A stretch of 33,626 nucleotides of DNA from Spirulina subsalsa CS-330. GTDB lineage: Bacteria > Cyanobacteriota > Cyanobacteriia > Cyanobacteriales > Spirulinaceae. Both the position numbers and the translations under genes were made by a program. Below the pieces are notes generated by a model. The model did no database searches, was not told the DNA's origin, and saw nothing but the letters and a program-made list of their open reading frames with translations. Shown here piece after piece: positions 21,850-30,365 of this stretch; position 1 is the stretch's first letter, and every line of letters starts with the position of its first letter. The stretch spans positions 1-33,626 of the forward strand of contig NZ_JAQMTY010000110.1 of assembly GCF_028330765.1 (NCBI RefSeq). Reading direction: 5' to 3'.

Positions 21850-24800
21850 ATGCAGAATCTGCCTAGCTGTGCCGCGATTCTAGGAGCAAGTACCCTCCTG
21901 ATTGCCAATGTTGCCCTCGCCCAGTCCATCACCCCCGCCCCCGATGGCACAAATACCCACATTACCCACAACGGCAACACCTACTCTATTCAGGGTGGAA
22001 CCCAAGCAGGGGCGAATCTTTTTCACAGTTTTGAGCAATTTGGCTTGAGCGCGGGAGAAGTGGGGCAATTCCTGAGCAACCCCAGTATTGCCAACATTCT
22101 CGGCCGCGTCGTCGGGGGGAATCCCTCGGTCATTAACGGGTTACTCCAAGTCACCGCAGCGAGCACCAACCTCTACTTGATTAACCCCGCCGGGATTCTC
22201 TTTGGGCCAGGGGCGCGTCTCGATGTGGGGGGAGATTTCACCGCCACCACCGCCGATCGCATCGGCATCAATGGCGCATGGTTCAACGCCACCGGCCCCA
22301 ATGATTACCACCAACTCACGGGCGAACCCACCCTCTTTTCCTTCCTCACCGACCAACCCGGCCTGATTCTCAATGCCGGAACCTTGGCCGTTGAACCGGG
22401 GCAAAGCCTGAGCTTAATCGGGGGTGAAGTTCTCAACACCGGGACGCTGACCGCACCGGGGGGCAATATCCTGATCACCGCTGTGCCAGGGTCGCAGCGG
22501 GTGCGCCTCTCTCAACCGGGCCATCTCCTCAGTGTTGAGGTGGAAGCCGACCAATTACACAATGCGATCGCTCCTCTCCAGGTGAAGGATCTCCCGGCCT
22601 TGCTCACGGGGGGGCTAGAGGTTGGAGTGAGTGTGGATGGGGCCGGGCGGGTGAAGTTCCCACAGTCTGAGCTTGAGTTTCCCTCTGAACCCGGTACGAC
22701 GTTACTGAGTGGCTCGGTGGATGCGAGTGCCAACACGGGGATGGGGGGCAATGTGGGGATTTTTGGCGATCGCATCGCCCTCACCCAAGCCCAGGTCAAC
22801 GCCTCCGGAGCCACGGGCGGCGGCCAAATCCTGATCGGCGGCAACCAAGAAGGCCAAGGCCCCGAACCTAACGCCCAATTTTTGTTTATCGATGAAACGT
22901 CAGCGGTGCGGGCAGATGCAATCACCCAAGGCGACGGCGGTAACGTCATCCTCTTCGCCGCCGACACCGCCCACTTCCTCGGCAATCTCAGCGCCAAGGG
23001 CGGCCAAACCGGCGGCGATGGCGGCTTCATCGAAACCAGTGGCCTCAAAAGTTTCAACATCCAAACCACCCCCGACATTTCAGCCCCCAACGGCCAAGGT
23101 GGCACTTGGCTGATCGATCCCTACAACATCGAAATTGTCGCCGGACTCATTAACACCAATATCAACGCCACCAATCCCTTCACCAGCATCGGCAACAGCG
23201 CCCAACTCGGCGAGAGTTTCATCCGATCTGGTCTCGCCCTGGGTAATGTCACCATCACCACCGGCAGCGGTGGCACTGAAGCAGGCAATATTACGTTGTC
23301 AACAACGTTGGACTATAACAACCTTGGAACAAACCGAACATTAACCTTAAACGCCACAAATTCTATTTTTATTAATCAATTTATTCGAGATCTTGATCCC
23401 ACTACACCAGATGCACTTAATCTAGTGTTAAATGCGGATAGTGATAATAGTGGTGCTGGTGTTGTTGAAATTAACGGCTTAGTGGATTTAGAAGTTGGCA
23501 ATTTAACGATTACTGGCCGCAGTAATACCTCCACACCGGCTGTGAATATTAACGAAACGATTTTTGCGTCTGACCTCACGGTTACGGGGACATCCACCGG
23601 CAGTGGGGAGGGTATTTTGTTGAATGGGTTTCTGAATCTGGGGGGTGGAACATTCAACGGTTCAAGTCTTGGCGGGACAGGCATTCGGAACACGCAACCC
23701 GTATCCAATACTACGTTTTTATTCGATGCAACATTTTTGATCAATGATCCAGCGATCGCCCTCTCCTCTGCGCCGCTCACGATGGTGAGTAATAACAGTA
23801 TTGACCTGCCAAATATTGCCATTGAAAGTTTAAAAGGGGGAGCCGTAGAACTAAGGGCAGAAAACAATATTGTGATCGGCGCGATCGCTGCCTCCAATAC
23901 TACGGGCAATAACGTCATTGGAACCCCCAATCCTGGGGGAACCGGGGGAACCATTACCCTGACGGCGGGAGAATTGGTGCGGGTGGTGAACACCTTTTCT
24001 AAAGAGGGTGTGAATGTGAGTCTGGGGTCGTTTGGGGCGAATGGAACAACCGGGGGCGGCAATATTACGATTACCCACGGCGGTAATGGGACAACGCCGT
24101 TTATTGTGGGCGATGCGAGTACCAATGGTACGGCTGGTGTCATTACCACAGGCGATTTTACGATTAGCCCCACCCAAAGTTTTGACGGCAGTTTTACCCA
24201 GGGCAATATTCAAATTGTCACCAATCGTGTTGAGGTGGCAGTTTGTCCGCCCCATTGCGATCAATCACAACCCAGCCTCGATGAAGAAACGCCAACGGAT
24301 GCGATCGCCACGGAATCCATTGTCCAAAATGCTCTCCAAAACATTGCCAACGCCACCGGGGTCAAACCCGCCATCATTTATGCGCAATTTGTTCCCGCCC
24401 AAATTCCCCTCCCGCCCACCGTGGAGCGCCTCGAATCCCAATTCAATCGGGAGTATAAAACCGCCTTCGACCCTCTCCAACCCGCCCCCAGTGACCCCTA
24501 TCTCTCCGTCGAAGGGACGGTGAGCGATCGCGTCCAACTCGTCATGATCACCGCCTCTGGCGATCCCATTCTCCACACCGTTCCCATCCCCCGCGATCGC
24601 ATCGAACAAATCATCAGTCAATTCCGGCGATCGGTCACCAACACCCGCAGCCAAAGCTACATCACCCCATCCCAACAGCTTTACAACTGGCTCATCGCCC
24701 CCCTCATCCCCGACTTGATCGAGCGAGACATCAACAACATTTCCTGGATTGGCGACGAAGGCCTACGCGGCATCCCCCTCGCCGCCCTCTACGACGGCGA

Positions 24801-25524
24801 AAAATTCCTGATCGAAACCTACAGCGTTGGGCAAATGCCCAGCTTCTCCCTCACCAATTTTGACTATCGCCCGATCACCCGTAACTCCAGCGTCCTCGCC
24901 ATGGGAGCCTCCCAATTTTCCGCCCGTAACCTTGCCCCCCTGCCCGCCGTCCCCGTGGAATTAGACCTGATCAACAATGAACGCAACAGCGACATCTTCC
25001 TCAACGCCGACTTTACCTGGCAAAACCTCAAAACCCGCAACCAAACCCGCGACTTTCAAATCCTCCACCTCGCCACCCACGCCCTCTTCGACCCCGATTT
25101 TGCAAACGAATCCTATATTCAACTCTGGGGCAACGAATCGATTCAGCTCGATGACCTCCGAGAACTGGCCCTCTATCAAGAACCAGAATTAGAACTGCTC
25201 ATTCTCAGCGCCTGCACCACCGCCGTCGGCAATGCCGATGCTGAACTAGGATTTGCCGGGGCAGCAATTCAAGCCGGGGTGAAATCGGTGTTGGCCAGCC
25301 TGTGGAAGGTGTCCGATCAAGGCACGATGGCATTGATGGGTGACTTTTACAATCAGCTTAATCAACCCGACGTGACGATCAAGGCCGAAGCCCTCCGCCG
25401 TGCGCAATTGTCCCTGTTGCAAGGTACGTTACAACCCATCCCAGACGGCCCCAATTTCAGCAACATTGACCTGTCACACCCCTTTTATTGGAGTGCGTTT
25501 TCCTTAGTCGGTAGTCCCTGGTAG
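21850..25524 (+). CDS. Two-partner-secretion haemagglutinin-type protein fused to a CHAT protease domain
   Basis: 1224 residues. A signal peptide (about 1-25) is followed by a TPS/haemagglutination domain (about 26-170: HNGNTYSIQGGTQAGANLFHSF, LYLINPAGILFGPGARLDVGG). Beta-helical repeats run to about 800, including GGGQILIGGNQEGQG, GGNVILFAADTAHFLGNLSAKGG and GGTWLIDPYNIEI. A short linker with CPPHC (about 798-802) leads to a C-terminal CHAT (caspase HetF-associated) domain of about 350 residues. The catalytic pair is visible: His1077 in LHLATHA and Cys1122 in LILSACTTAVG, with the family's SVLASLWKVSDQGT block after it. The N-terminus predicts export through a TpsB/FhaC-type barrel, not encoded here. 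A protease on a secreted adhesin suggests self-release or contact-dependent cleavage, which is inference. Substrate unknown. Confidence 0.9.
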   Translation: MQNLPSCAAILGASTLLIANVALAQSITPAPDGTNTHITHNGNTYSIQGGTQAGANLFHSFEQFGLSAGEVGQFLSNPSIANILGRVVGGNPSVINGLLQVTAASTNLYLINPAGILFGPGARLDVGGDFTATTADRIGINGAWFNATGPNDYHQLTGEPTLFSFLTDQPGLILNAGTLAVEPGQSLSLIGGEVLNTGTLTAPGGNILITAVPGSQRVRLSQPGHLLSVEVEADQLHNAIAPLQVKDLPALLTGGLEVGVSVDGAGRVKFPQSELEFPSEPGTTLLSGSVDASANTGMGGNVGIFGDRIALTQAQVNASGATGGGQILIGGNQEGQGPEPNAQFLFIDETSAVRADAITQGDGGNVILFAADTAHFLGNLSAKGGQTGGDGGFIETSGLKSFNIQTTPDISAPNGQGGTWLIDPYNIEIVAGLINTNINATNPFTSIGNSAQLGESFIRSGLALGNVTITTGSGGTEAGNITLSTTLDYNNLGTNRTLTLNATNSIFINQFIRDLDPTTPDALNLVLNADSDNSGAGVVEINGLVDLEVGNLTITGRSNTSTPAVNINETIFASDLTVTGTSTGSGEGILLNGFLNLGGGTFNGSSLGGTGIRNTQPVSNTTFLFDATFLINDPAIALSSAPLTMVSNNSIDLPNIAIESLKGGAVELRAENNIVIGAIAASNTTGNNVIGTPNPGGTGGTITLTAGELVRVVNTFSKEGVNVSLGSFGANGTTGGGNITITHGGNGTTPFIVGDASTNGTAGVITTGDFTISPTQSFDGSFTQGNIQIVTNRVEVAVCPPHCDQSQPSLDEETPTDAIATESIVQNALQNIANATGVKPAIIYAQFVPAQIPLPPTVERLESQFNREYKTAFDPLQPAPSDPYLSVEGTVSDRVQLVMITASGDPILHTVPIPRDRIEQIISQFRRSVTNTRSQSYITPSQQLYNWLIAPLIPDLIERDINNISWIGDEGLRGIPLAALYDGEKFLIETYSVGQMPSFSLTNFDYRPITRNSSVLAMGASQFSARNLAPLPAVPVELDLINNERNSDIFLNADFTWQNLKTRNQTRDFQILHLATHALFDPDFANESYIQLWGNESIQLDDLRELALYQEPELELLILSACTTAVGNADAELGFAGAAIQAGVKSVLASLWKVSDQGTMALMGDFYNQLNQPDVTIKAEALRRAQLSLLQGTLQPIPDGPNFSNIDLSHPFYWSAFSLVGSPW

Positions 25525-25631
25525 CCAACGGCAACCCTATCGTTCTCGATCTACCACACTGCCGCCATCTGATCCCGCGAATTTAACGCGACCGTTGGAT
25601 CGCCTCCCTTCAATCCAACTACCCCGTTGAA

Positions 25632-27254
25632 TCATGGATTAATCATGACCTTCCAAACCAGTTTAAACCGTTCTAAACTCCAAATTGGGCCACTAATCAC
25701 CTGCTTGATCTGATCATATAAATGAGCGATCGCCTCATCTTCAATTCGATTTTCACCCTGTTGAATTGATTCAATATATCCCTTGGGTATAGCCCGCTCA
25801 ACATGTCCAATTCGCCACCCAAACTCATTCACCCACGATACAGGTAAAGATTCAAACAAGGCATTATAGACTAACTTCATAAAGGAAAATACCGTTTTTG
25901 GAGCCTGTAAGTTTTCACCCACTACCTGAGATGGCAATCGTACTAATAAAGCATCAACAAGACCACATGTATCCACAAAGTGAACATTTGGCCCTGCTCT
26001 TAATGATTCATTGCCTAACCCACCACAAATGATATTAACTAATTGTAAACTAGGCGCTCCTTGTTGCTGCTCGGCGCTCCATCTAGACGAAATATCTGGA
26101 AACTCTTGGAATGGAGAGTATAAACCAAATTTTTCATAATAAAATCCTCGTTCATTAGCAATACCATTTCCCTGAACACCTGGCTGTGGGATATTCACTA
26201 GACTCCAAATATTGAGAATCATCAAGATAAAAACCAAGACTCCTATTGGAAATAGGACGAGTTTTCGTTGAATATTTACTTGAGAAATAACTATAGCCGC
26301 AAGGTATACTGGGACAGCAAAAAAACGTCCTGACATGAAATCTCCACCAATATTCAAGATATATAACAAATACAGAAGTAGGCCAATCGCAAACCCTCCA
26401 ACATGAATTTTTGTGTTTTTTTGAAAAATCAATGTTATGAGTGTGAGAAAAATAAAAACAAAAGATAATAAGTCATTGTTAACTAGATCTTGAAAATAAT
26501 GAAATCCTTGAATGATAGACTGGTACTTGGGAATACCAGTATAAAGTTTGGCGTAGTAAGTATTAGGGAAGGGAGTACCATAATAGACAGTGGAGAAAAT
26601 TAGCCAAGCAAATGCGGGTAGGCCCCCCAGAAAAAACCCTTGAATAATATATTTGATCTTTTTAACCTGGATGGATGCGATGATGGAAATAGGGGCGCAA
26701 ATCACTGCATAATCCATACGACAAAGGAAGATCAGGCTGCAAGTTGTAATAATTGCGACATAGGGTGCTAATTTTTGTTTTTTTTGTTGGCTGACTAAGA
26801 CAAATAGAATACCAAAAAGAACGTAAGACAATGGATTTTCAAGCCCTGATGTTCCGTATTCAATGAATGCTTTTGATCCGACTAATCCTAGGCAAATCAA
26901 GCTCAAATTGATAATGTGATGCCGTGCTTGAAAAACTACAATGCTAAAGGCGATCGCAGTCAACACGATCCCTAGGTGCATGGTAGAGATGAAAATTTCT
27001 TGGTTAATCCAATAGTTGAATGTTAAAACTAGCATCCAGAGTGGGTGGGTGTAGCCTTGGACGCGATCGCCCAGATTGAAGACCAAACCATTGCCATGAG
27101 TGAATTGGAGCACAGTTCTGAAGGTAATCATCGCATCATCACAAAGCCATGCTGTTTTGCCCAGAAGGATAATCAGTAACAGCAACGAAACTAGAATAAT
27201 TGAGTAACGGATATTTGATTTTTTGATGTATTGATTGTTTTGAAGCACTGCCAT
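25632..27254 (-). CDS. Polytopic GT-C-fold glycosyltransferase-like membrane protein
   Basis: 540 residues with about eleven to thirteen transmembrane helices to roughly residue 360 and a C-terminal soluble domain. Just after the first helix comes WLCDDAMITFRTVLQFTHGNG (acidic pair at Asp39-Asp40), then GDRVQGYTHPLWMLVL. This DD plus GxRVxGYTxPLW pattern is typical of polyprenyl-phosphate-sugar-dependent GT-C enzymes, e.g. AftB-like arabinofuranosyltransferases and bacterial relatives. Sugar donor and acceptor (lipid, glycan or protein) are unknown. The gene is markedly AT-richer than its neighbours, yet holds three HIP1 sites. It is on the same strand as the PBP4-type gene upstream, 66 bases away. 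The ATG at 27254 lacks a clear ribosome site. Confidence 0.75.
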   Translation of the reverse strand: MAVLQNNQYIKKSNIRYSIILVSLLLLIILLGKTAWLCDDAMITFRTVLQFTHGNGLVFNLGDRVQGYTHPLWMLVLTFNYWINQEIFISTMHLGIVLTAIAFSIVVFQARHHIINLSLICLGLVGSKAFIEYGTSGLENPLSYVLFGILFVLVSQQKKQKLAPYVAIITTCSLIFLCRMDYAVICAPISIIASIQVKKIKYIIQGFFLGGLPAFAWLIFSTVYYGTPFPNTYYAKLYTGIPKYQSIIQGFHYFQDLVNNDLLSFVFIFLTLITLIFQKNTKIHVGGFAIGLLLYLLYILNIGGDFMSGRFFAVPVYLAAIVISQVNIQRKLVLFPIGVLVFILMILNIWSLVNIPQPGVQGNGIANERGFYYEKFGLYSPFQEFPDISSRWSAEQQQGAPSLQLVNIICGGLGNESLRAGPNVHFVDTCGLVDALLVRLPSQVVGENLQAPKTVFSFMKLVYNALFESLPVSWVNEFGWRIGHVERAIPKGYIESIQQGENRIEDEAIAHLYDQIKQVISGPIWSLERFKLVWKVMINP

Positions 27255-27320
27255 TGGATTCGGGATGATTTTCTGATTTTCAATGAGATTATTAACGGAT
27301 CAAACGTCAAAAACGCCAGG

Positions 27321-28805
27321 TTAGGAAGAGGATGGGTGTTCAGATTGACAGCGTTGCCAGGTGGCGATCGCTTCCAGCATTGCATCAATGGCCTCGCGCT
27401 GTTCCTGCACCGATCGCGCCGTGCGATTCACCACAATGCTAAACACCAGCGGCGTGGGACTGCTGGGGCGGAGATAGCCCGACAGCGCCGAAACTCCCGT
27501 CATTGTGCCTGTTTTCGCGGCGATCTGACCCCGTACAGTGGTAGCTGTGAGCCGACGGCGCAGCGTGCCGCTCGTGCCGCTAATCGGGAGCGATTGGATA
27601 AACGGGACAAAGATGGGCGGGGGCTGCTGGGTCATGGCTTGGAGGAGTTGAACGATCGCATCGGGGCTAACGAGGGTATGGCGAGACAGGCCCGAACCAT
27701 CAACGAGGGCGTAGGCATCGGCATCAACGCCAATGTTGCTCAGTTGCGCCGCGATCGCCGTCAATCCGGCCTCCCCTGATCCCAACTGTTGCAGGAGGGC
27801 TTCGGCATAGAGGTTGTCGCTGGGTTGGTTGGTGGCGTGGACGAGGGTGGCGAGGGGGGGGGATAGGTGGATGCTGTGGGGTGGGCTGTCGGGCGGGGGC
27901 GCGATCGCACTGTCGGCCACGGTAATTCCGGCACGATTGAGGGTGAAGCGGAGAGTAGAGAGAAAATACGCCGTCGGGTCAAGCACCGCCATGCCCCAAG
28001 AGGAATACCGCCCCGCATTCGCCGCGAGTTCCCCGGTAATCGTTAATTCATTGGTGCCAAAGCGGCGGCGAATCTCCATCGTGTAGGGCGCATCGTCGGG
28101 GGCGGTGATGCCGTGGTTGTGCCATTTCCATTGGCGTAGCGCGATCACATCGTCGCTTTCTAACCGCACCGGCTCCCCCACCCCTTGGGGCAACAGCGTG
28201 ATCTGAAAAGCATTGTCATTGAGCATCAGCCGATTCACCGCCATGCCGTAGTAAAAATTGAGGTCGTACTGTTCCCAGGTGTCGGGGCGTTGGGCATAGG
28301 CAGGCGTTGCATCATCTACGGTGAGCCGCTCGATATGGCGCACCCCCTGCGATCGCAACTCTTGGGCTAATTGGGTGAGATCCGCCGTCTTCAGGCTCGG
28401 ATCACCGCGCCCGGAGAGGTGGAGGCGATCGAGGCGGGGGGCAGTGCCGAGGGTATAGATGGGGGTGGAAATTTGGAAATCGGGGCCAAACTGGAGCAGG
28501 GCGGCGGCGGTGGTGAAGAGTTTCACATTCGAGGCGACGATCGCGTGGGTCGTGCCGTTGTGATTGTAAAGAGGGTCGCCCGTGGGGGGTGCGATCACAA
28601 TGCCCCAGTGCGATCGCGCCCATTGGGGCTGCTCGATCACCCCCTCCACGGCAGCAGCCAGGGAAGCCGGACAGGTGGCCGCTGCCATTGCCCCCGGCAT
28701 TTTTACCCCCAACAGCCCCACCACCAGAGCCGCGATCGCGCCAATCTGCCGACCGCGCTGCCGTGGGTGAGCGTCACCCTGTACAGTAGCCCTAAGATCC
28801 CTCAT
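27321..28805 (-). CDS. dacB: PBP4-type D-alanyl-D-alanine carboxypeptidase/endopeptidase
   Basis: Periplasmic class C penicillin-binding protein that trims or opens peptidoglycan cross-links. A signal sequence (hydrophobic stretch IGAIAALVVGLLGVKMPGAMAA) leads to the peptidase domain. All three active-site motifs are present: SNVK (SxxK, in AIVASNVKLFTTAA), SDN (SxN, in QPSDNLYAEALLQQLGS) and KTG (AAKTGTMTGVSALSGYL). The insert between SxxK and SxN carries HLSGRGDPSLKTADL and RLTVDD, typical of the PBP4 family. An upstream in-frame ATG at 28823 would overlap the GST start. The ATG at 28805 is preferred because AAGGGGA sits five bases upstream. Divergent from gst with only 16 bases between starts. 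Confidence 0.9.
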   Translation of the reverse strand: MRDLRATVQGDAHPRQRGRQIGAIAALVVGLLGVKMPGAMAAATCPASLAAAVEGVIEQPQWARSHWGIVIAPPTGDPLYNHNGTTHAIVASNVKLFTTAAALLQFGPDFQISTPIYTLGTAPRLDRLHLSGRGDPSLKTADLTQLAQELRSQGVRHIERLTVDDATPAYAQRPDTWEQYDLNFYYGMAVNRLMLNDNAFQITLLPQGVGEPVRLESDDVIALRQWKWHNHGITAPDDAPYTMEIRRRFGTNELTITGELAANAGRYSSWGMAVLDPTAYFLSTLRFTLNRAGITVADSAIAPPPDSPPHSIHLSPPLATLVHATNQPSDNLYAEALLQQLGSGEAGLTAIAAQLSNIGVDADAYALVDGSGLSRHTLVSPDAIVQLLQAMTQQPPPIFVPFIQSLPISGTSGTLRRRLTATTVRGQIAAKTGTMTGVSALSGYLRPSSPTPLVFSIVVNRTARSVQEQREAIDAMLEAIATWQRCQSEHPSSS

Positions 28806-28821
28806 TACTTCCCCTTGGGTC

Positions 28822-29481
28822 ATGATTAAACTCTATACCAACCGCCTATCGAATAATGCCCGCCGCGTCCAGGTTGCGCTGCTTGAAAAAGGGCTAGAGG
28901 CGGAGTTAATTCCAGTGAAGCTCAACGGTGAACAGTTTCAGCCCGATTTTCTCACCCTCAACCCCTTTCACAAAGTGCCGGTGTTGATCGATGGCGATCT
29001 GACGTTGATCGAATCCTTAGCTATTTTGGACTATCTCGACGCTCAATATCCCGACCCACCGCTATTACCCACGGCCCCCCGCGATCTCGCCCAGGTGCGG
29101 ATGCTCACCCAGGTGCAGGTGCAGGAAATGACACCGTTAATCTTTCCCCTGCTCAGGGAAAAAGTGGGGGTTTCCGTGGCGGCGGATGTTGTGGAAACGG
29201 CCCAAACTCAGATGCAAATGGTATTGAGTTTTTACGATCGCCACCTGATCGAGCACGATTTTTTCATCCCCGGCCAATTCACCCAAGCGGATATTGTTGT
29301 GGGTGTATCGGTGGCGATTTTAGATGCGTTTTTAGGGTTCGATTTAACACCCTATGCTCATCTGGCCGCCTGGTACGATCGCCTCTACCAGCGCCCCAGT
29401 TGGCAAGCCACCCAACCCAACCCCATGGAAGTGATGACCGCCCTACCTCAAATCCGCGCCGTCTTGAAACAGCGGAGTTGA
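28822..29481 (+). CDS. Glutathione S-transferase family protein
   Basis: 219 residues, cytoplasmic, two-domain GST. The thioredoxin-like N-terminal domain (1-78) has MIKLYTNRLSNNARRVQVALLEKG, NPFHKVPVLIDGDLTLIESLAILDYLD with the cis-Pro (VPVL) and the glutathione-contacting ES pair. The all-helical C-terminal domain holds FIPGQFTQADIVVGVSVAI, matching the N-capping/Asp motif. The catalytic Ser/Cys/Tyr position near residue 10 appears to be Ser (RLSNNARR). The substrate is unknown. The stop is four bases from the metallophosphoesterase start, so the two form an operon. No Shine-Dalgarno precedes the ATG, which overlaps the alternative dacB start codon. Confidence 0.9.
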   Translation: MIKLYTNRLSNNARRVQVALLEKGLEAELIPVKLNGEQFQPDFLTLNPFHKVPVLIDGDLTLIESLAILDYLDAQYPDPPLLPTAPRDLAQVRMLTQVQVQEMTPLIFPLLREKVGVSVAADVVETAQTQMQMVLSFYDRHLIEHDFFIPGQFTQADIVVGVSVAILDAFLGFDLTPYAHLAAWYDRLYQRPSWQATQPNPMEVMTALPQIRAVLKQRS

Positions 29482-29485
29482 GGAG

Positions 29486-30307
29486 ATGATCTGGCGTTGG
29501 TTACGGAGGAGTGCGATCGCGCTCTTGGCGATTTGCGTCATTCTCCTCGCCTACATGACCCAAATTGAACCCCGTTGGCTCCAGGTGGAGACGGTGGATC
29601 TCACCCTGCCCCATCTCCCAGTTGCCTTCGACGGGTTCACCCTTGTACAGATTAGTGATCTCCATGTGGATTCCCTGGACGATCGCACCTTGGCCCGTGC
29701 GATCCGTCTCGTCAATCGCCAAACCCCGGATCTCGTCGCGATCACGGGGGATTTCGTCACCCAAAAGGATAATTTAGAGCGCGATCGCGATCGTCTTGCC
29801 ATTCTCAACACCCTCCAGCCCCAAACCGTCGCCGTCTTGGGCAATCACGACCATTGGACGAATCCGATCATCGTGCGGCATATCCTGCGTGTGGCAGGCA
29901 TTGAGGATCTGAGCAATCGTGTTGTGCGGATTGAACGCGAGGGGGAACAGGTGGCGATCGCCGGCATCGATGACCTCATGGCCGGTCATCCCGATCTGCC
30001 CCAGGTGCTCGACGCGCTCCCCCCGGATGGCTGCGCGATTCTCCTTGTTCATGAGCCAGATTTTGCCGACTCCGCCGCCGCCACCCACCGCTTTGATCTT
30101 CAACTGGCGGGCCATTCCCACGGCGGCCAAATTCGCATCGGCCCGCCCCGCATCCTACCCCCCTACGCCCGCCGCTACCCCCTCGGCCGCTACCAAGTTG
30201 AGGAGATGATCGCCTACACCAATCGCGGCATCGGCATGACCTCCGTGCCGATGCGCTTCGGCAATCGCCCCGAAATTACCGTGTTTCACCTCCATGCACC
30301 GGGGTGA
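29486..30307 (+). CDS. Membrane-anchored metallophosphoesterase (YaeI-like)
   Basis: 273 residues of the calcineurin-like phosphoesterase family. An N-terminal transmembrane anchor (about 7-24) precedes the catalytic domain. Metal ligands are visible as Asp58 and His60 (ISDLHVDS), Asp89 (ITGDFV), Asn120-His121 (LGNHDHW), His189 (LLVHEPDF), and His210 and His212 (LAGHSHGGQI). The set is complete, so activity is likely. Relatives include YaeI/YkuE-type phosphodiesterases, some cleaving lipid-linked phosphates such as UDP-diacylglucosamine. The true substrate is unknown. GAGGAG immediately precedes the ATG. Second gene of a two-gene operon with the GST. Confidence 0.9.
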   Translation: MIWRWLRRSAIALLAICVILLAYMTQIEPRWLQVETVDLTLPHLPVAFDGFTLVQISDLHVDSLDDRTLARAIRLVNRQTPDLVAITGDFVTQKDNLERDRDRLAILNTLQPQTVAVLGNHDHWTNPIIVRHILRVAGIEDLSNRVVRIEREGEQVAIAGIDDLMAGHPDLPQVLDALPPDGCAILLVHEPDFADSAAATHRFDLQLAGHSHGGQIRIGPPRILPPYARRYPLGRYQVEEMIAYTNRGIGMTSVPMRFGNRPEITVFHLHAPG

Positions 30308-30365
30308 GGCGCTAGGGAAAAGCCCCAATCGCCCTATGATGGCTGTTAATTTTTAAAGATTCGCC

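Noticed and set aside
21686..21883. 65-codon ORF upstream of the CHAT protein
   Set aside because: No ribosome site and no recognisable motif. It overlaps the signal-peptide coding of a strong gene and sits in the divergent promoter region.
23376..24206. 276-codon antisense ORF inside the haemagglutinin-CHAT gene
   Set aside because: Proline/valine-rich composition typical of the complement of repetitive Gly/Thr/Asn coding sequence. No start signal, and the sense strand is clearly coding.
28806..28823. Upstream ATG for the PBP4-type gene
   Set aside because: It would overlap the gst start codon, and the sequence between the two ATGs supplies an AAGGGGA ribosome site for the ATG at 28805.
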